Positions 1 through 7,952 of a stretch of 64,000 nucleotides of DNA are shown piece after piece (the stretch's first letter is position 1; each line of letters starts with the position of its first letter). This stretch comes from Massilia sp. KIM. GTDB taxonomy: Bacteria; Pseudomonadota; Gammaproteobacteria; Burkholderiales; Burkholderiaceae_D. The stretch lies in assembly GCF_002007115.1 (NCBI RefSeq), contig NZ_MVAD01000002.1, forward strand, positions 992,001-1,056,000. Direction: 5' to 3'. A program made the position numbers and the translations under genes. The notes beneath the pieces are model-generated. The model did no database searches. It worked only from the letters and a program-made list of their open reading frames with translations, and was not told the origin of the DNA.

Positions 1-357
1 GGACACGAAGCATTCCGGGCGGCCGTCGCCGTCGCGCGCCAGGGTGACGGTCAGCATGGCCCACACCAGCCTGCCGTCGGCGTGGCGGTAGCGCTTTTCC
101 AGGTGGTAGCTCTCGATCTCGCCGGCCAGGGTGCGCGCCATCAGGCCCAGGTCGGTGGCCAGGTCCTCGGGATGGGTCAGATCCTGGAAGGTGCCACCCA
201 GCAACTGGGCGCGCGTATAGCCGAGGATGTGGCACAGGGCTGGATTGACGTCGAGCCAGTGGCCGCGCAGGCCCACGAGCGCCATGCCGACCAGGGAGTG
301 GGCGAAGGCGGTGGAGAAGTGACGGTGTTCCGGGGAAAAAGGCGGCATCGCGGGCAT
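1..357 (-). CDS. PAS-domain sensor protein, 5' part only (C-terminus outside window)
   Basis: The 119 visible residues form a PAS fold: a segment LVGMALVGLRGHWLDVNPAL is followed by LGYTRAQLLGGTFQDLTHPED and a PAC-like stretch (YRHADGRLVWAMLTVTLARDGDG). This is a sensory input module that usually precedes a GGDEF, EAL or histidine kinase output, none of which is visible because the gene runs off the window. The ATG at 357 is chosen over the in-frame ATG at 348, and neither has a strong Shine-Dalgarno sequence. It lies beside c-di-GMP and flagellar genes, so a diguanylate cyclase or phosphodiesterase output is plausible but is inference. Confidence 0.72.
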   Translation of the reverse strand, partial: MPAMPPFSPEHRHFSTAFAHSLVGMALVGLRGHWLDVNPALCHILGYTRAQLLGGTFQDLTHPEDLATDLGLMARTLAGEIESYHLEKRYRHADGRLVWAMLTVTLARDGDGRPECFVS

Positions 358-439
358 CGACAGGTGCGGATACCCCTAGTGTAGCCTAACTGTCAATTGG
401 CGTTGAGCACTGTTTGTCGGTCAGCGCCCGCGCGCCGGT

Positions 440-1189
440 TCAGGCCAGGCCGGCCAGGCGCGCGTTGCGCTCGCGTTCGAGGCGGGTGATGTAGCGCTGC
501 ACGCCGGCCATGGCGCCGCGCGAGATGTCGACGAACTGGCAGCCGAGGCGCCGGTTGGTCTTGTCGTTCAGCAACGTCATGTCGAGCGAGTTGCGGATCT
601 GGAGCGAGGTCGTGATCGGGCCGATCTCGGGCAGTTCGATGCGGCAGTTCTCGTAGACCAGGCCGATGGTGTTGCCGAGCTGAAGCTTGTTGTCGAGGAT
701 GGCGATGCCGCCCACGCTGATGTCGTGCAGCGGGAACACGCCGCTGCCGCCGCCCGCCGCGAGCGGCAGGGGAATCAGAGCGCGAACCGGATTGCTGACC
801 GGGGTCGGCATGCGGTAGAACTCGCGCCGCTGCAGGCGGATCAGGGTAGCGGGAATGTCGGCCAGCAGGGCGTGGCCGCCCTGGAAGCTGGTTTCGCGCA
901 GGCCTTCGGCGGCGAACAGGATGCGGATCTTGTCGAGGTAGGTCTCGCACATCACGCGCCCGGCGCCGACGATGCGCTCGTTCTGCAGCGGATCGACCGA
1001 ACGGTCCAGCACGAAGGTGCCTTCGTCCGCGTCGACGTCGAGGATGGAGGTGACGGCCACGTCGGCCTCGCCCTTGACCAGCATGCGGATCAGCTGGTGC
1101 TTCTCGCCGATCTGGCGCAGCAGGGAGACGATTTCGCGGGGCGAGCCGACTTCGTAGTCGTGCCAGTTTTCGAGTTCTGCGTTGGTCAT
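440..1189 (-). CDS. ycgR: Flagellar brake protein, YcgR/PilZ family
   Basis: A c-di-GMP receptor of 249 residues, close to the usual YcgR length of about 245. The N-terminal half is a YcgR-type domain and the C-terminal half a PilZ domain. The two c-di-GMP motifs are visible: the RxxxR element in LQRREFYRM and the (D/N)xSxxG element in HDISVGGIAI. In the family, ligand-bound YcgR slows the flagellar motor through stator or rotor contacts. I use the ATG at 1189, which overlaps the upstream stop by 4 bases (ATGA), rather than a longer upstream reading. It closes a flagellar operon with the FlhB-like and FliK-like genes. Confidence 0.88.
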   Translation of the reverse strand: MTNAELENWHDYEVGSPREIVSLLRQIGEKHQLIRMLVKGEADVAVTSILDVDADEGTFVLDRSVDPLQNERIVGAGRVMCETYLDKIRILFAAEGLRETSFQGGHALLADIPATLIRLQRREFYRMPTPVSNPVRALIPLPLAAGGGSGVFPLHDISVGGIAILDNKLQLGNTIGLVYENCRIELPEIGPITTSLQIRNSLDMTLLNDKTNRRLGCQFVDISRGAMAGVQRYITRLERERNARLAGLA

Positions 1190-1551
1190 TGCTGCGGATC
1201 GTCCTTGCTCGTCGTTGCCACGGGGTCCAGGTGGGCTGAGTGGGTAGGCGCAGCGGGCGCGGCGGGCGCTGGCCCGCCGGTCTTCCGAGCCGACTCGATA
1301 TGATATAACCACGCCAACAGTTCCGCAATCGCGCGGTACAGGGCAGGCGGGATCTCGCGATCCAGGTCCACCTGCATCAGCAGGGACACCAGTTCCTTCG
1401 ACTCGTGCACGAACACGCCGGCTTCGCGCGCGCGTTCCATGATCTGCTCGGCCACCAGGCCCTGGCCCTTGGCCACCACCCTGGGCGCCGGGTCGCCCGC
1501 GCCGTAGGCGAGCGCGACCGCGTTCTTGCGCGGCTGGCCGGGCTCACTCAT
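1186..1551 (-). CDS. Stand-alone FlhB C-terminal-domain protein
   Basis: A 121-residue protein that matches only the cytoplasmic C-terminal domain of FlhB, the export switch of the flagellar type III apparatus. Recognisable parts are the strand AVALAYGAGD, the segment APRVVAKGQGLVAEQI and the C-terminal helix EIPPALYRAIAELLAWLY. The four FlhB membrane helices are absent, and the self-cleaving NPTH motif is replaced by the sequence QPRKNAVAL, so autocleavage is not expected. Short FlhB-like paralogues (FhlB, YlqH type) are known beside fliK. It overlaps the fliK-like gene by 8 bases and ycgR by 4, so co-translation is likely. An accessory role in substrate switching is inference. Confidence 0.85.
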   Translation of the reverse strand: MSEPGQPRKNAVALAYGAGDPAPRVVAKGQGLVAEQIMERAREAGVFVHESKELVSLLMQVDLDREIPPALYRAIAELLAWLYHIESARKTGGPAPAAPAAPTHSAHLDPVATTSKDDPQQ

Positions 1552-2677
1552 CCCGTTCGCCCGTCGCGGGGCCGGCGCTGCGTGCGTCGAAGGCCGTCAG
1601 GCGGGTCCCCGCCGCTTCCAGCGCGGCCCTGAGCTCCGGCGCGTGGCGGCGCAGCAGGCTGGCGCTGTCCTCGCTGCCGGCCGCGAAGCGCACCTGCAGG
1701 CCGCCCTCGGTCAGGCTGAGATCGGCTTCCAGTTCGCCCAGTTCCGGAAAGCGCAGCCGCAGGCGGCTGTGCCACACGCCGCCGTCCCCGTCGTCTCCCG
1801 CCTGGCGTCCGTCGGCCTCGCGCTCGACTTCCCATTCCATCTGCTGGCCGGGCCAGATCGGGCCTTGCCAGACCAGGCGGGCCTGTTCCTGGGTGGCGAG
1901 CTGGAGGTTGATGAACTGGGCCGTGGCGGGCTCCAGCGCCACCGGTTTCGCGCCCTCGCGCGCGGCCTGCTGCTGGGGTTCGGTCGCCAGTTCGCTCAGG
2001 GCGCGCGCGCCGCGCGCCCATTCGGCCACGTGGGATTCGTAGAACAGGCCGCTTTTGCCGACGGCCTGCTGCAGGCCCTGGGCGATCGCGGCGGGTTCGA
2101 GGCCGGCGGCCGGCAGCGCCGGCGTGCGCGCCACCACCGCGCTCTGCTGGGTCTCGGCTCTGGCGGCCGCGGCCAGCACGCCGGCGATCGCCTTGCCGGT
2201 CGGGCTGAGGGTGGCGGAATTGGTGTCGGCGCCCAGGGGAAGGGCGCCGGCGGCGCCGGCCTGGGCCAGCAGGGCGGCGGCGCGGCCCACGGGCGCGCCT
2301 TCGCGGTAGGCCAGCGGGGCCTTGGCCGGGTCGGCGCCCTCGGGCAGGGGCGGGCCGGCTTCGCTGAAGCCGGCGCGCCCGCCCGGGCCTTGCGCGCCGA
2401 CCTGGAAGGTGGCGCGCGGCTGCAGGGCGACCAGGGTCATGGGGACGTCGGCGCCGACCTGGGCGCCGGGCGGGAGCTGCATGCGGGCCGGAACATCGGC
2501 CACCTTGACCACGAAGCTGCCGTCGGTGAGCTTGGCGAGGACTTCGCCGTGGATGGCCTTGCCCAGCAGGGGCGCGACGGCGCGCTGGAAGGCTTGCTGG
2601 CGCGGGTCGGCGAGCCGTTCGGCCGGCTGGGCCGGATCGATCCGCGTGACGGCGGAGACGAGCTCGCGCGGCAGCAT
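1544..2677 (-). CDS. fliK: FliK-like flagellar hook-length control protein
   Basis: A 377-residue protein with the FliK layout: a low-complexity Ala/Gly/Pro-rich N-terminal and central region and a folded C-terminal hook-control domain at about 270-355 (SRLRLRFPELGELEADLSL, then GLQVRFAAGSEDSASLLRRH). FliK measures hook length and, with FlhB, switches export from hook to filament substrates. Its adjacency and 8-base overlap with an FlhB C-domain protein fit this role. It is similar in length to E. coli FliK (375). A second fliK elsewhere in the genome is possible, so the exact paralogue is uncertain. Confidence 0.8.
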   Translation of the reverse strand: MLPRELVSAVTRIDPAQPAERLADPRQQAFQRAVAPLLGKAIHGEVLAKLTDGSFVVKVADVPARMQLPPGAQVGADVPMTLVALQPRATFQVGAQGPGGRAGFSEAGPPLPEGADPAKAPLAYREGAPVGRAAALLAQAGAAGALPLGADTNSATLSPTGKAIAGVLAAAARAETQQSAVVARTPALPAAGLEPAAIAQGLQQAVGKSGLFYESHVAEWARGARALSELATEPQQQAAREGAKPVALEPATAQFINLQLATQEQARLVWQGPIWPGQQMEWEVEREADGRQAGDDGDGGVWHSRLRLRFPELGELEADLSLTEGGLQVRFAAGSEDSASLLRRHAPELRAALEAAGTRLTAFDARSAGPATGERDE

Positions 2678-2702
2678 GGTTCAGCCCCCCGAGCCTGCCG
2701 GC

Positions 2703-3038
2703 TCAGACGCCGTAGGCGTGCGCGAGGCGGCGCTGGTTGCCGGTGTTGCTGATCAGGGCGGACAGCTCGGCCAGCTTGGGCATGGCCAGGTCGCGGATGC
2801 GGCGGTCGTCGTCCAGCAGCTGCTTGAGGATGGCGATCTTGCGCACCCGCTGTTCGCCCTCGAAGGGCACGCCGCGTTCGCCGTCCTGCAGGCGCGCGAC
2901 CTGGCTGGCGGCGCGGTCTTCCAGCTGCACCAGGCGGTCCCAGTCGCTGCTGACGGCGGCGTCCAGCATCTGGCGGCTCAGGTCGACCATCGATTCGTAG
3001 ACGGCCAGGATGTCGTGGGTGCTCATCTTGATGCCCAT
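2703..3038 (-). CDS. fliT: Flagellar export chaperone FliT
   Basis: A 111-residue, predicted all-helical protein directly after fliS, the standard position of fliT. FliT is the export chaperone of the filament cap FliD and, in enterics, an anti-FlhDC factor. The sequence is poorly conserved, as usual for FliT, with N-terminal helix ILAVYESMVDLSRQMLDAA and a C-terminal tail. The ATG at 3038 has GGAG six bases upstream and starts two bases after the fliS stop. An ATG four codons further in lacks such a site. Confidence 0.78.
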   Translation of the reverse strand: MGIKMSTHDILAVYESMVDLSRQMLDAAVSSDWDRLVQLEDRAASQVARLQDGERGVPFEGEQRVRKIAILKQLLDDDRRIRDLAMPKLAELSALISNTGNQRRLAHAYGV

Positions 3039-3039
3039 T

Positions 3040-3483
3040 TCAGGCTCCTGCGTAGGCCGCCACCGGGGCCGGTGCGGCGGAAGGGGAGTTGGCCGGCGCG
3101 CCGATCGCGTTCCAGGCGTCGCGCAGCTCGTTCAGCAGGCGCTGGACTTCTTCCAGGATCTCGGGCTCGTTGTTCAGGTTGGCCATCAGGAGACGATGCT
3201 GCATGTACTCGTAGAGGGCGTCGAGGTTCTCGCCGATCTGGCCGCCGGCCTTGCGGTCGAGGCTGGCGCGCAGGCCGTTCTCGATGATCTGGATGGCCTT
3301 GGAGATCGCCTTGCCCTTCTCGGCGATGTTACCGGCGCGCATGTGCACCAGCGCGCTGCCCACGGCCGTCACGGCGCCGTCGAACAGCATCACGATCAGC
3401 TTGTGCGGGCTGGCCGCCAGCACACCGGTCTCGACGCCCACTTTGGCGTAGGCGCTGGCGCCGCTTTTCATGGTTCCGAACAT
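3040..3483 (-). CDS. fliS: Flagellin export chaperone FliS
   Basis: A 147-residue FliS. The family signature AYAKVGVETGVLAASPHKLI with the following LFDGA is present near residues 11-37, followed by four predicted helices. FliS wraps the C-terminal disordered part of flagellin in the cytosol and keeps it export-competent. An Ala/Pro-rich tail after about residue 128 is extra to the core fold. It lies 31 bases downstream of fliD and is followed immediately by fliT. An AAGGAAG ribosome-binding site precedes the ATG. Confidence 0.93.
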   Translation of the reverse strand: MFGTMKSGASAYAKVGVETGVLAASPHKLIVMLFDGAVTAVGSALVHMRAGNIAEKGKAISKAIQIIENGLRASLDRKAGGQIGENLDALYEYMQHRLLMANLNNEPEILEEVQRLLNELRDAWNAIGAPANSPSAAPAPVAAYAGA

Positions 3484-3514
3484 GGTTTCTTCCTTGTTGA
3501 AAATGTTAGCCGAC

Positions 3515-5554
3515 TCAGCGCAGGTTGCTCAGTTGGGCGAGCTGCTGGGTCAGGTAGCTGCTGGTCTGCTGCATGCGGCCGATCGATACGTCGAGCGCGG
3601 TGAACTGGGCCATGTAGCGTTTCTCGGTGGCGGCCAGGCGGGCATTCAGGGCGTCGCGCGTCTTGCCGAGCTCCTTGACGGTGTCGTCCAGGCTCTTGGT
3701 CTGGCCGCTGATGATGCCGTTGCTGCCGGTGAAGTCCTCGAGCAGCTTGGTCATCAGGTCGGCATAGCCGCGCGAATAGCTGACCGTGCCGCGGTCCGCG
3801 GGCACGGCGCCGCCGGTGATGTCGACCTTGAGACCGGCCAGGGGCGAGCCCTTGCCGGCGGTCAGGGTCTGGCCCGAGCCTTCGCCCGGCACGCCGCCGA
3901 TGGTGCCGGCGACGTCGGTGCCGTCGACCGAGGTCGCGCTCTGGAACAGGTTGGTGGACGCGTCCCCGCCCACCGCCACCTTCGAGGCCGAGCCATAGCG
4001 GTTCGATTCGATGGTCAGCTTGCCGTCGGCGTCGGCGCGCACGCTGACGCTGATGTTGGCCGCGGTGAACTCGGACAGGCCGTTGATCTTGGATTGCAGC
4101 TGGGCCGCCAGCGAGGCCGAGGTATAGGTGCCGGGCGGGATGGTCAGGGCGCTGCTGACGCCGTCGATGGTCAGGTTCAGCTGGTCCTTGCCCGGGCCGA
4201 TGGTGAGGTCGGCCGGCGCCGCCGTGGCGGTGAGCGCGCCGCGCGTGGCCAGCGCCGTCACGCGCACCGGGGCGCTGCCCGGCGTGGTCGACGCGGTCGA
4301 GCCGATGTACTTGACCAGGGGGTCGGTGGTGCTGCCGATCGAGGCGAACAGGCCGGCGATGTCCTCGAAATTGCTGCCCATGGCCTTGGTCAGCTTGGCG
4401 CTGTCGAGCGCCAGCGTGCCGTCCTTCTGGAAGCTGACGCCGATCTGGGTCAGGTTGTTGAAGGCGCCGGCCGCGCCCGCGATCGGCTGGCCGATCATGC
4501 CGCGGATCTGCGACTGGATGTTGCGCACCGAGGATTCGCCCAGCAGCGGGCCTTTGGCCTTGGTGGCGGCATCGTAGCTGGTCAGGTTCTTGATGGTCTT
4601 TTCCAGCTCGTTATAGGCCTTGACGAAGGCGTTCACGCTGTTGGTGACCGAGGCGGTGTCGCGCGCCACGGTGACGCTGGTGCTGCCGACCTTGCTGACG
4701 CTCAGGTTCACGCCCTGGATCGCCTCGCTCACGTCCTTGGTGCTGGACTTGATCGCGATGCCGTTCACCGTCAGCGCCGTATCCTGGGCGGCGGTGCTCT
4801 GCTTCATGTTCTGGGCGCCGGCCGGGTCGTAGCCGAGCAGGTCCTGAAGCGAGGTGTCGGCGGGCGCAGCGGGGTCGCGCTCGACCGTGATCTTCATGCT
4901 CGATTTCTCGCCGGTCTTGTTCGAGGTCAGCACAAGGTGATGCGGGTTGGCGCTGCCATCCGACACCACGGTGGCGGTCACGCCCAGGTTGGCCTTGTTG
5001 ATCGCATCGCGGATACCCTGCAGCGAATTATTGCTGCTGTCGATGACGATGCTGCCGCTGACCTGGTCCGCGTTCTGGGTGAAGGCCGGATTGGGCGGTG
5101 TCGCGCCGGGATCGGCGACATACACGCCATCGACCAGCTTGCCGCCGCTGATGGCGCCGAAGGAAAAGGTGAGGGTGGTCTTGGCGCCGTCGCCGACCGG
5201 CGCGCTGCTGCTGGCCATGCCCTTGGTCGCGATGGTCTGGGCCTGGGCCAGCTTGGTGACGTCGACGTTGTAGGTGCCCGCGACCGCCTTTGTGGTGGCG
5301 GTGCCGCTGACGATGGTGTTGTCGGCGGGGACCAGGGTGACCGACTGGAACTTGGCGGGCGAGCGCAGGGCTTCGAGCGCCGTTTGAAAACTGCTCAGGG
5401 AGCTCTTCAGGTTGCCGAAGGCGGAAACCTTGGCGAGGTAGCTCGCTTCCTTCTTGGCAAGGGCAGTCAGCGGCTGGGCCTCGACGGCCATCAGCTGGCT
5501 GACGATGTCCTTGACGTTCAGATTGGAACCAATACCCGGCGATGACAATGCCAC
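3515..5554 (-). CDS. fliD: Flagellar filament cap protein FliD (large form)
   Basis: The hook-associated protein 2 that caps the filament and promotes flagellin assembly. The N-terminal FliD domain is clear (SPGIGSNLNVKDIVSQLMAV, residues about 4-23), as is the C-terminal domain with its helix LNARLAATEKRYMAQFTALD and the ending YLTQQLAQLSNLR. At 679 residues it is well above the roughly 470 of E. coli FliD, the extra length lying in the central, surface-exposed region. The start is GTG, preceded by AGGAGG four bases upstream. A sigma-28 promoter lies 34 bases before the start. First gene of fliD-fliS-fliT. Confidence 0.95.
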   Translation of the reverse strand: MALSSPGIGSNLNVKDIVSQLMAVEAQPLTALAKKEASYLAKVSAFGNLKSSLSSFQTALEALRSPAKFQSVTLVPADNTIVSGTATTKAVAGTYNVDVTKLAQAQTIATKGMASSSAPVGDGAKTTLTFSFGAISGGKLVDGVYVADPGATPPNPAFTQNADQVSGSIVIDSSNNSLQGIRDAINKANLGVTATVVSDGSANPHHLVLTSNKTGEKSSMKITVERDPAAPADTSLQDLLGYDPAGAQNMKQSTAAQDTALTVNGIAIKSSTKDVSEAIQGVNLSVSKVGSTSVTVARDTASVTNSVNAFVKAYNELEKTIKNLTSYDAATKAKGPLLGESSVRNIQSQIRGMIGQPIAGAAGAFNNLTQIGVSFQKDGTLALDSAKLTKAMGSNFEDIAGLFASIGSTTDPLVKYIGSTASTTPGSAPVRVTALATRGALTATAAPADLTIGPGKDQLNLTIDGVSSALTIPPGTYTSASLAAQLQSKINGLSEFTAANISVSVRADADGKLTIESNRYGSASKVAVGGDASTNLFQSATSVDGTDVAGTIGGVPGEGSGQTLTAGKGSPLAGLKVDITGGAVPADRGTVSYSRGYADLMTKLLEDFTGSNGIISGQTKSLDDTVKELGKTRDALNARLAATEKRYMAQFTALDVSIGRMQQTSSYLTQQLAQLSNLR

Positions 5555-5587
5555 GGAGCCTCCTGCGGAAAATGATAATGTAAGTCA

Positions 5588-5614
5588 TTATCGGCAGCGC
5601 TGAACCCGTCTTTA
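5588..5614 (-). promoter_or_regulatory. Sigma-28 (FliA) promoter of fliDST
   Basis: On the minus strand the sequence reads TAAAGACG, 11 bases, GCCGATAA. The -10 element is identical to the FliA consensus GCCGATAA, the spacing is exact, and the -35 element matches TAAAGTTT in the first five bases. It lies just upstream of the GTG start of fliD, as expected for a class 3 flagellar gene. Confidence 0.88.
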
Positions 5615-5665
5615 GAGGCCGCTTTCTCCCTTAGTTCGGGAAATTGATTCCAAGCGTAAATATCT

Positions 5666-6037
5666 TTACGCTTGTTGTCTGATCAGCAAGCCCTGCAGGC
5701 GGTCCAGGGCCTTGGCGATTTCCAGCGCTTCCTTGCTCGGCATCTGGCGAATCACTTCCTTGGTGTCCGGATCGACCACCTTCACGACCTGGCGCTGGCT
5801 GTCCTCGTCGACCGAGAACTCGAGCCGGTGCGAGAGGGACTTCATGGTCTTGTTGATGCTGTCGAGGGCGGACTCGACCTCGCGCCCGCCTTCCTTGCCG
5901 GCTTTCTGCGCGTCCTTCGCCTGCTCGGTAGGCTCGGCCCGGCGCACGGCGGCGGGTTCGACGGAAGGCTGGCTGCGCTCGGCGGCGGGAGCCTCGACGC
6001 TCGCGGGCAGGGCGGCCTTGATGGATGGCAACTGCAT
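5666..6037 (-). CDS. flaG: FlaG family flagellar protein
   Basis: A 123-residue protein whose C-terminal half is the FlaG domain: LEFSVDEDSQRQVVKVVDPD followed by TKEVIRQMPSKEALEIAKAL, a strongly conserved pattern. The N-terminal half is charged and probably disordered. FlaG proteins influence filament length in several genera, but their mechanism is not firmly settled. It sits between fliC and fliD. A terminator stands between fliC and this gene, so expression may come from read-through or an unseen promoter. GGAGAACGCC precedes the ATG. Confidence 0.88.
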   Translation of the reverse strand: MQLPSIKAALPASVEAPAAERSQPSVEPAAVRRAEPTEQAKDAQKAGKEGGREVESALDSINKTMKSLSHRLEFSVDEDSQRQVVKVVDPDTKEVIRQMPSKEALEIAKALDRLQGLLIRQQA

Positions 6038-6052
6038 GGCGTTCTCCTCAAT

Positions 6053-6086
6053 GAAAAATTCCCCGGACGGTGGACACCGGCCGGGG
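6053..6086 (-). terminator. Rho-independent terminator after fliC
   Basis: Minus-strand hairpin with outer arms CCCCGG/CCGGGG (6061-6066 and 6081-6086) and inner arms CGGTG/CACCG around a two-base loop, followed by AATTTTTC. It stands 30 bases past the fliC stop and before flaG, so it should limit transcription of flaG from the strong fliC promoter. Confidence 0.82.
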
Positions 6087-6116
6087 AGCGCTGAGTACTA
6101 GCTGGCTGTGTGCGGA

Positions 6117-7646
6117 TTAGCCACGCAGCAGCGACAGCACACCTTGCGGCAGCGAGTTGGCCTGGGCCAGCATCGCGGTGCCTGCCTGCTGCAGGATCTG
6201 GCCGCGGGTCAGGCTCGCGGTTTCGGCTGCGAAGTCGGTGTCCTGGATACGGCTACGTGCTGCCGACAGGTTTTCCGAGGTTGCTTGCAGGTTGCTGATG
6301 GTGTTGGTGAAACGGTTCTGCACCGCACCCAGCGAAGCACGCGAGTTGCTGATGTTGGCCAGGGCCGAGTCGATGATCTGCAGAGCATCGTTGGCGCCGG
6401 TCGGGATGCCGCCGGTGGTGGTGTTCACGTCGATCGAGGCAACCGACTTCAGTGCGCTGGTCGAGGCCACGTTGGCAGCGCCGGCGGTGATGCCCGATGC
6501 GCCGGTGTCCGACGACACGGTGAAGCTGCTCGGCGAGTTGAAGTTGATCTGGCCACCGATGGTCACAGCGTTGGCGACGCCGGTGTTGTTGCCGATCGGG
6601 ACGGCCGCGCCGCTGGCGCCAGTCGCGGTGACGGTGTCCAGGCTGGAGCCGGCGGCATTGTTGTTGATGATGCCGATGTCATAGCCTTGCGCCTGGGTCA
6701 TCTTGATCGTGCCGGCGGTCAGGTCGGCGACGGCGGTGATGCCGGTCGAACCTGCCTGGTCGTTGATCGCCTTGGTCAGGGCCGACAGGTCCTTCGGGTT
6801 GTTCACCTGGGCCGAGATGGTCACCGGGTTGGCGGTGGTGCCGTCGGCTTTCGGAGCGCCCTGCAGGGAGAACGACACGGTGCCCGAGTTGGCGAAGTTG
6901 CCCAGGGTGACTTCGGTGGTGGCGGTGGCGGTGACGTTGGTCGAACCCGATGCGGCGTTGACCTTGTCGACGATCGACTTGGCCGATTCGCCCTGGGTGA
7001 TGGCGATCGCGCCGCTCGAGGCGCCGTTACCCTGGATGGTCAGGTTCTGGGCGTCGATGTTGTTCTTGGCGAGGGTGTTCTTCGCGGTGCTGGCCACTGC
7101 GGCGCTGACGTCGCCGTCCGCCTTGAAGTTGTTGTTGCCGAGTGCCGAAGCCTGGGCGCTGCCGATCGAGAAGTTGATCGTCTGGCCAGAGTTCGCGCCC
7201 ACCTGGAACTGGGCGTTGTTCATGGTGCCGTCGAGCAGGTTCTTGCCGTTGAACTGGGTGGTGTTGGCCACGCGGTTCAGTTCCTGCTGGAGCTGGCTGA
7301 TTTCCTGCTGGGTCGAATTGCGGTCCGATGCCGAGTTGGTGCCGTTGGCCACCTGAACGGCCAGGGTACGCATACGCTGCAGCAGGTCGGTCGCGGTTGC
7401 CAGGCCACCTTCCGCAGTCTGAGCCAGCGAGATACCGTCGTTCGCGTTACGGGCAGCCTGGTTCAGGCCGTTGATCTGGCTGGTCATGCGGTCCGAGATC
7501 GCGAGACCGGCAGCGTCATCCTTTGCGCTGTTGATGCGCAGGCCCGAGGACAGGCGCTGCAGCGAGGTCGCGAGGGCGCCCTGCGACTGGCTCAGGTTAC
7601 GTTGGGAATTCAGCGATGCGGTGTTGGTGATGATAGACGAGGCCAT
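6117..7646 (-). CDS. fliC: Flagellin
   Basis: The filament subunit, 509 residues. The conserved D0/D1 ends are both present: an N-terminus beginning [20 protein letters not shown] and carrying [20 protein letters not shown], and a C-terminus with [20 protein letters not shown] and ending [12 protein letters not shown]. The centre (about 180-400) is Ala/Thr/Gly/Ser-rich and is the variable surface region. I start at the ATG at 7646 because GGAG lies six bases upstream. An ATG four codons earlier overlaps that site. Its neighbour FliB may methylate its lysines. A sigma-28 promoter lies about 170 bases upstream. Confidence 0.97.
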   Translation of the reverse strand: MASSIITNTASLNSQRNLSQSQGALATSLQRLSSGLRINSAKDDAAGLAISDRMTSQINGLNQAARNANDGISLAQTAEGGLATATDLLQRMRTLAVQVANGTNSASDRNSTQQEISQLQQELNRVANTTQFNGKNLLDGTMNNAQFQVGANSGQTINFSIGSAQASALGNNNFKADGDVSAAVASTAKNTLAKNNIDAQNLTIQGNGASSGAIAITQGESAKSIVDKVNAASGSTNVTATATTEVTLGNFANSGTVSFSLQGAPKADGTTANPVTISAQVNNPKDLSALTKAINDQAGSTGITAVADLTAGTIKMTQAQGYDIGIINNNAAGSSLDTVTATGASGAAVPIGNNTGVANAVTIGGQINFNSPSSFTVSSDTGASGITAGAANVASTSALKSVASIDVNTTTGGIPTGANDALQIIDSALANISNSRASLGAVQNRFTNTISNLQATSENLSAARSRIQDTDFAAETASLTRGQILQQAGTAMLAQANSLPQGVLSLLRG

Positions 7647-7740
7647 GGAGTTCTCCATTTGTATTTCGGGGCGGGCGATCTGCCCTGTTCACTTTGGTCC
7701 GCCACCCTGTTCCGTGACGATCAAACCGCTGTTGATGCAG

Positions 7741-7767
7741 GTAACGAGTTCCTGTGGGAAAACTTTA
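7741..7767 (-). promoter_or_regulatory. Possible second, weaker sigma-28-like element before fliC
   Basis: A perfect FliA -35 octamer, TAAAGTTT, lies on the minus strand at 7760-7767. At 11-base spacing the -10 octamer is CTCGTTAC, matching only about half of GCCGATAA. The preceding bases resemble those before the upstream promoter, which suggests a local duplication. Function is doubtful. Confidence 0.35.
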
Positions 7768-7816
7768 GGAGAAAAATCTTTTGTTTTTGCCCTATAGTTC
7801 GGCCGGCGGCTGCGTC

Positions 7817-7843
7817 TAATCGGCGCTGTTTTGGCGAACTTTA
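7817..7843 (-). promoter_or_regulatory. Sigma-28 (FliA) promoter of fliC
   Basis: The minus strand reads TAAAGTTC, 11 bases, GCCGATTA, with seven of eight bases matching the FliA consensus in each element and the exact spacing. The distance to the fliC start implies a long 5' untranslated leader of roughly 160 bases. Confidence 0.87.
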
Positions 7844-7914
7844 GGGCAGAAAAATTTATTTTTTTACGTGGAAGCGGCTAAAGAATCCGCAATCCGGGGG
7901 CCTCAGGAATAAAA

Positions 7915-7935
7915 AACGCCGGCATCGCCGGCGTT
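7915..7935 (-). terminator. Terminator after the fliB-like gene
   Basis: Perfect hairpin with nine-base arms AACGCCGGC/GCCGGCGTT and a three-base loop. On the minus strand it is followed by TTTTAT, 17 bases beyond the stop of the methylase gene. The opposite strand also ends in a short T run, so it may work in both directions. Confidence 0.85.
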
Positions 7936-7952
7936 TTCTTGTCAATTCTTCA

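Noticed and set aside
3470..5545. A 691-codon plus-strand frame opposite fliD
   Set aside because: Gly/Ala/Arg/His-rich shadow of fliD. The real gene has a sigma-28 promoter and conserved FliD ends.
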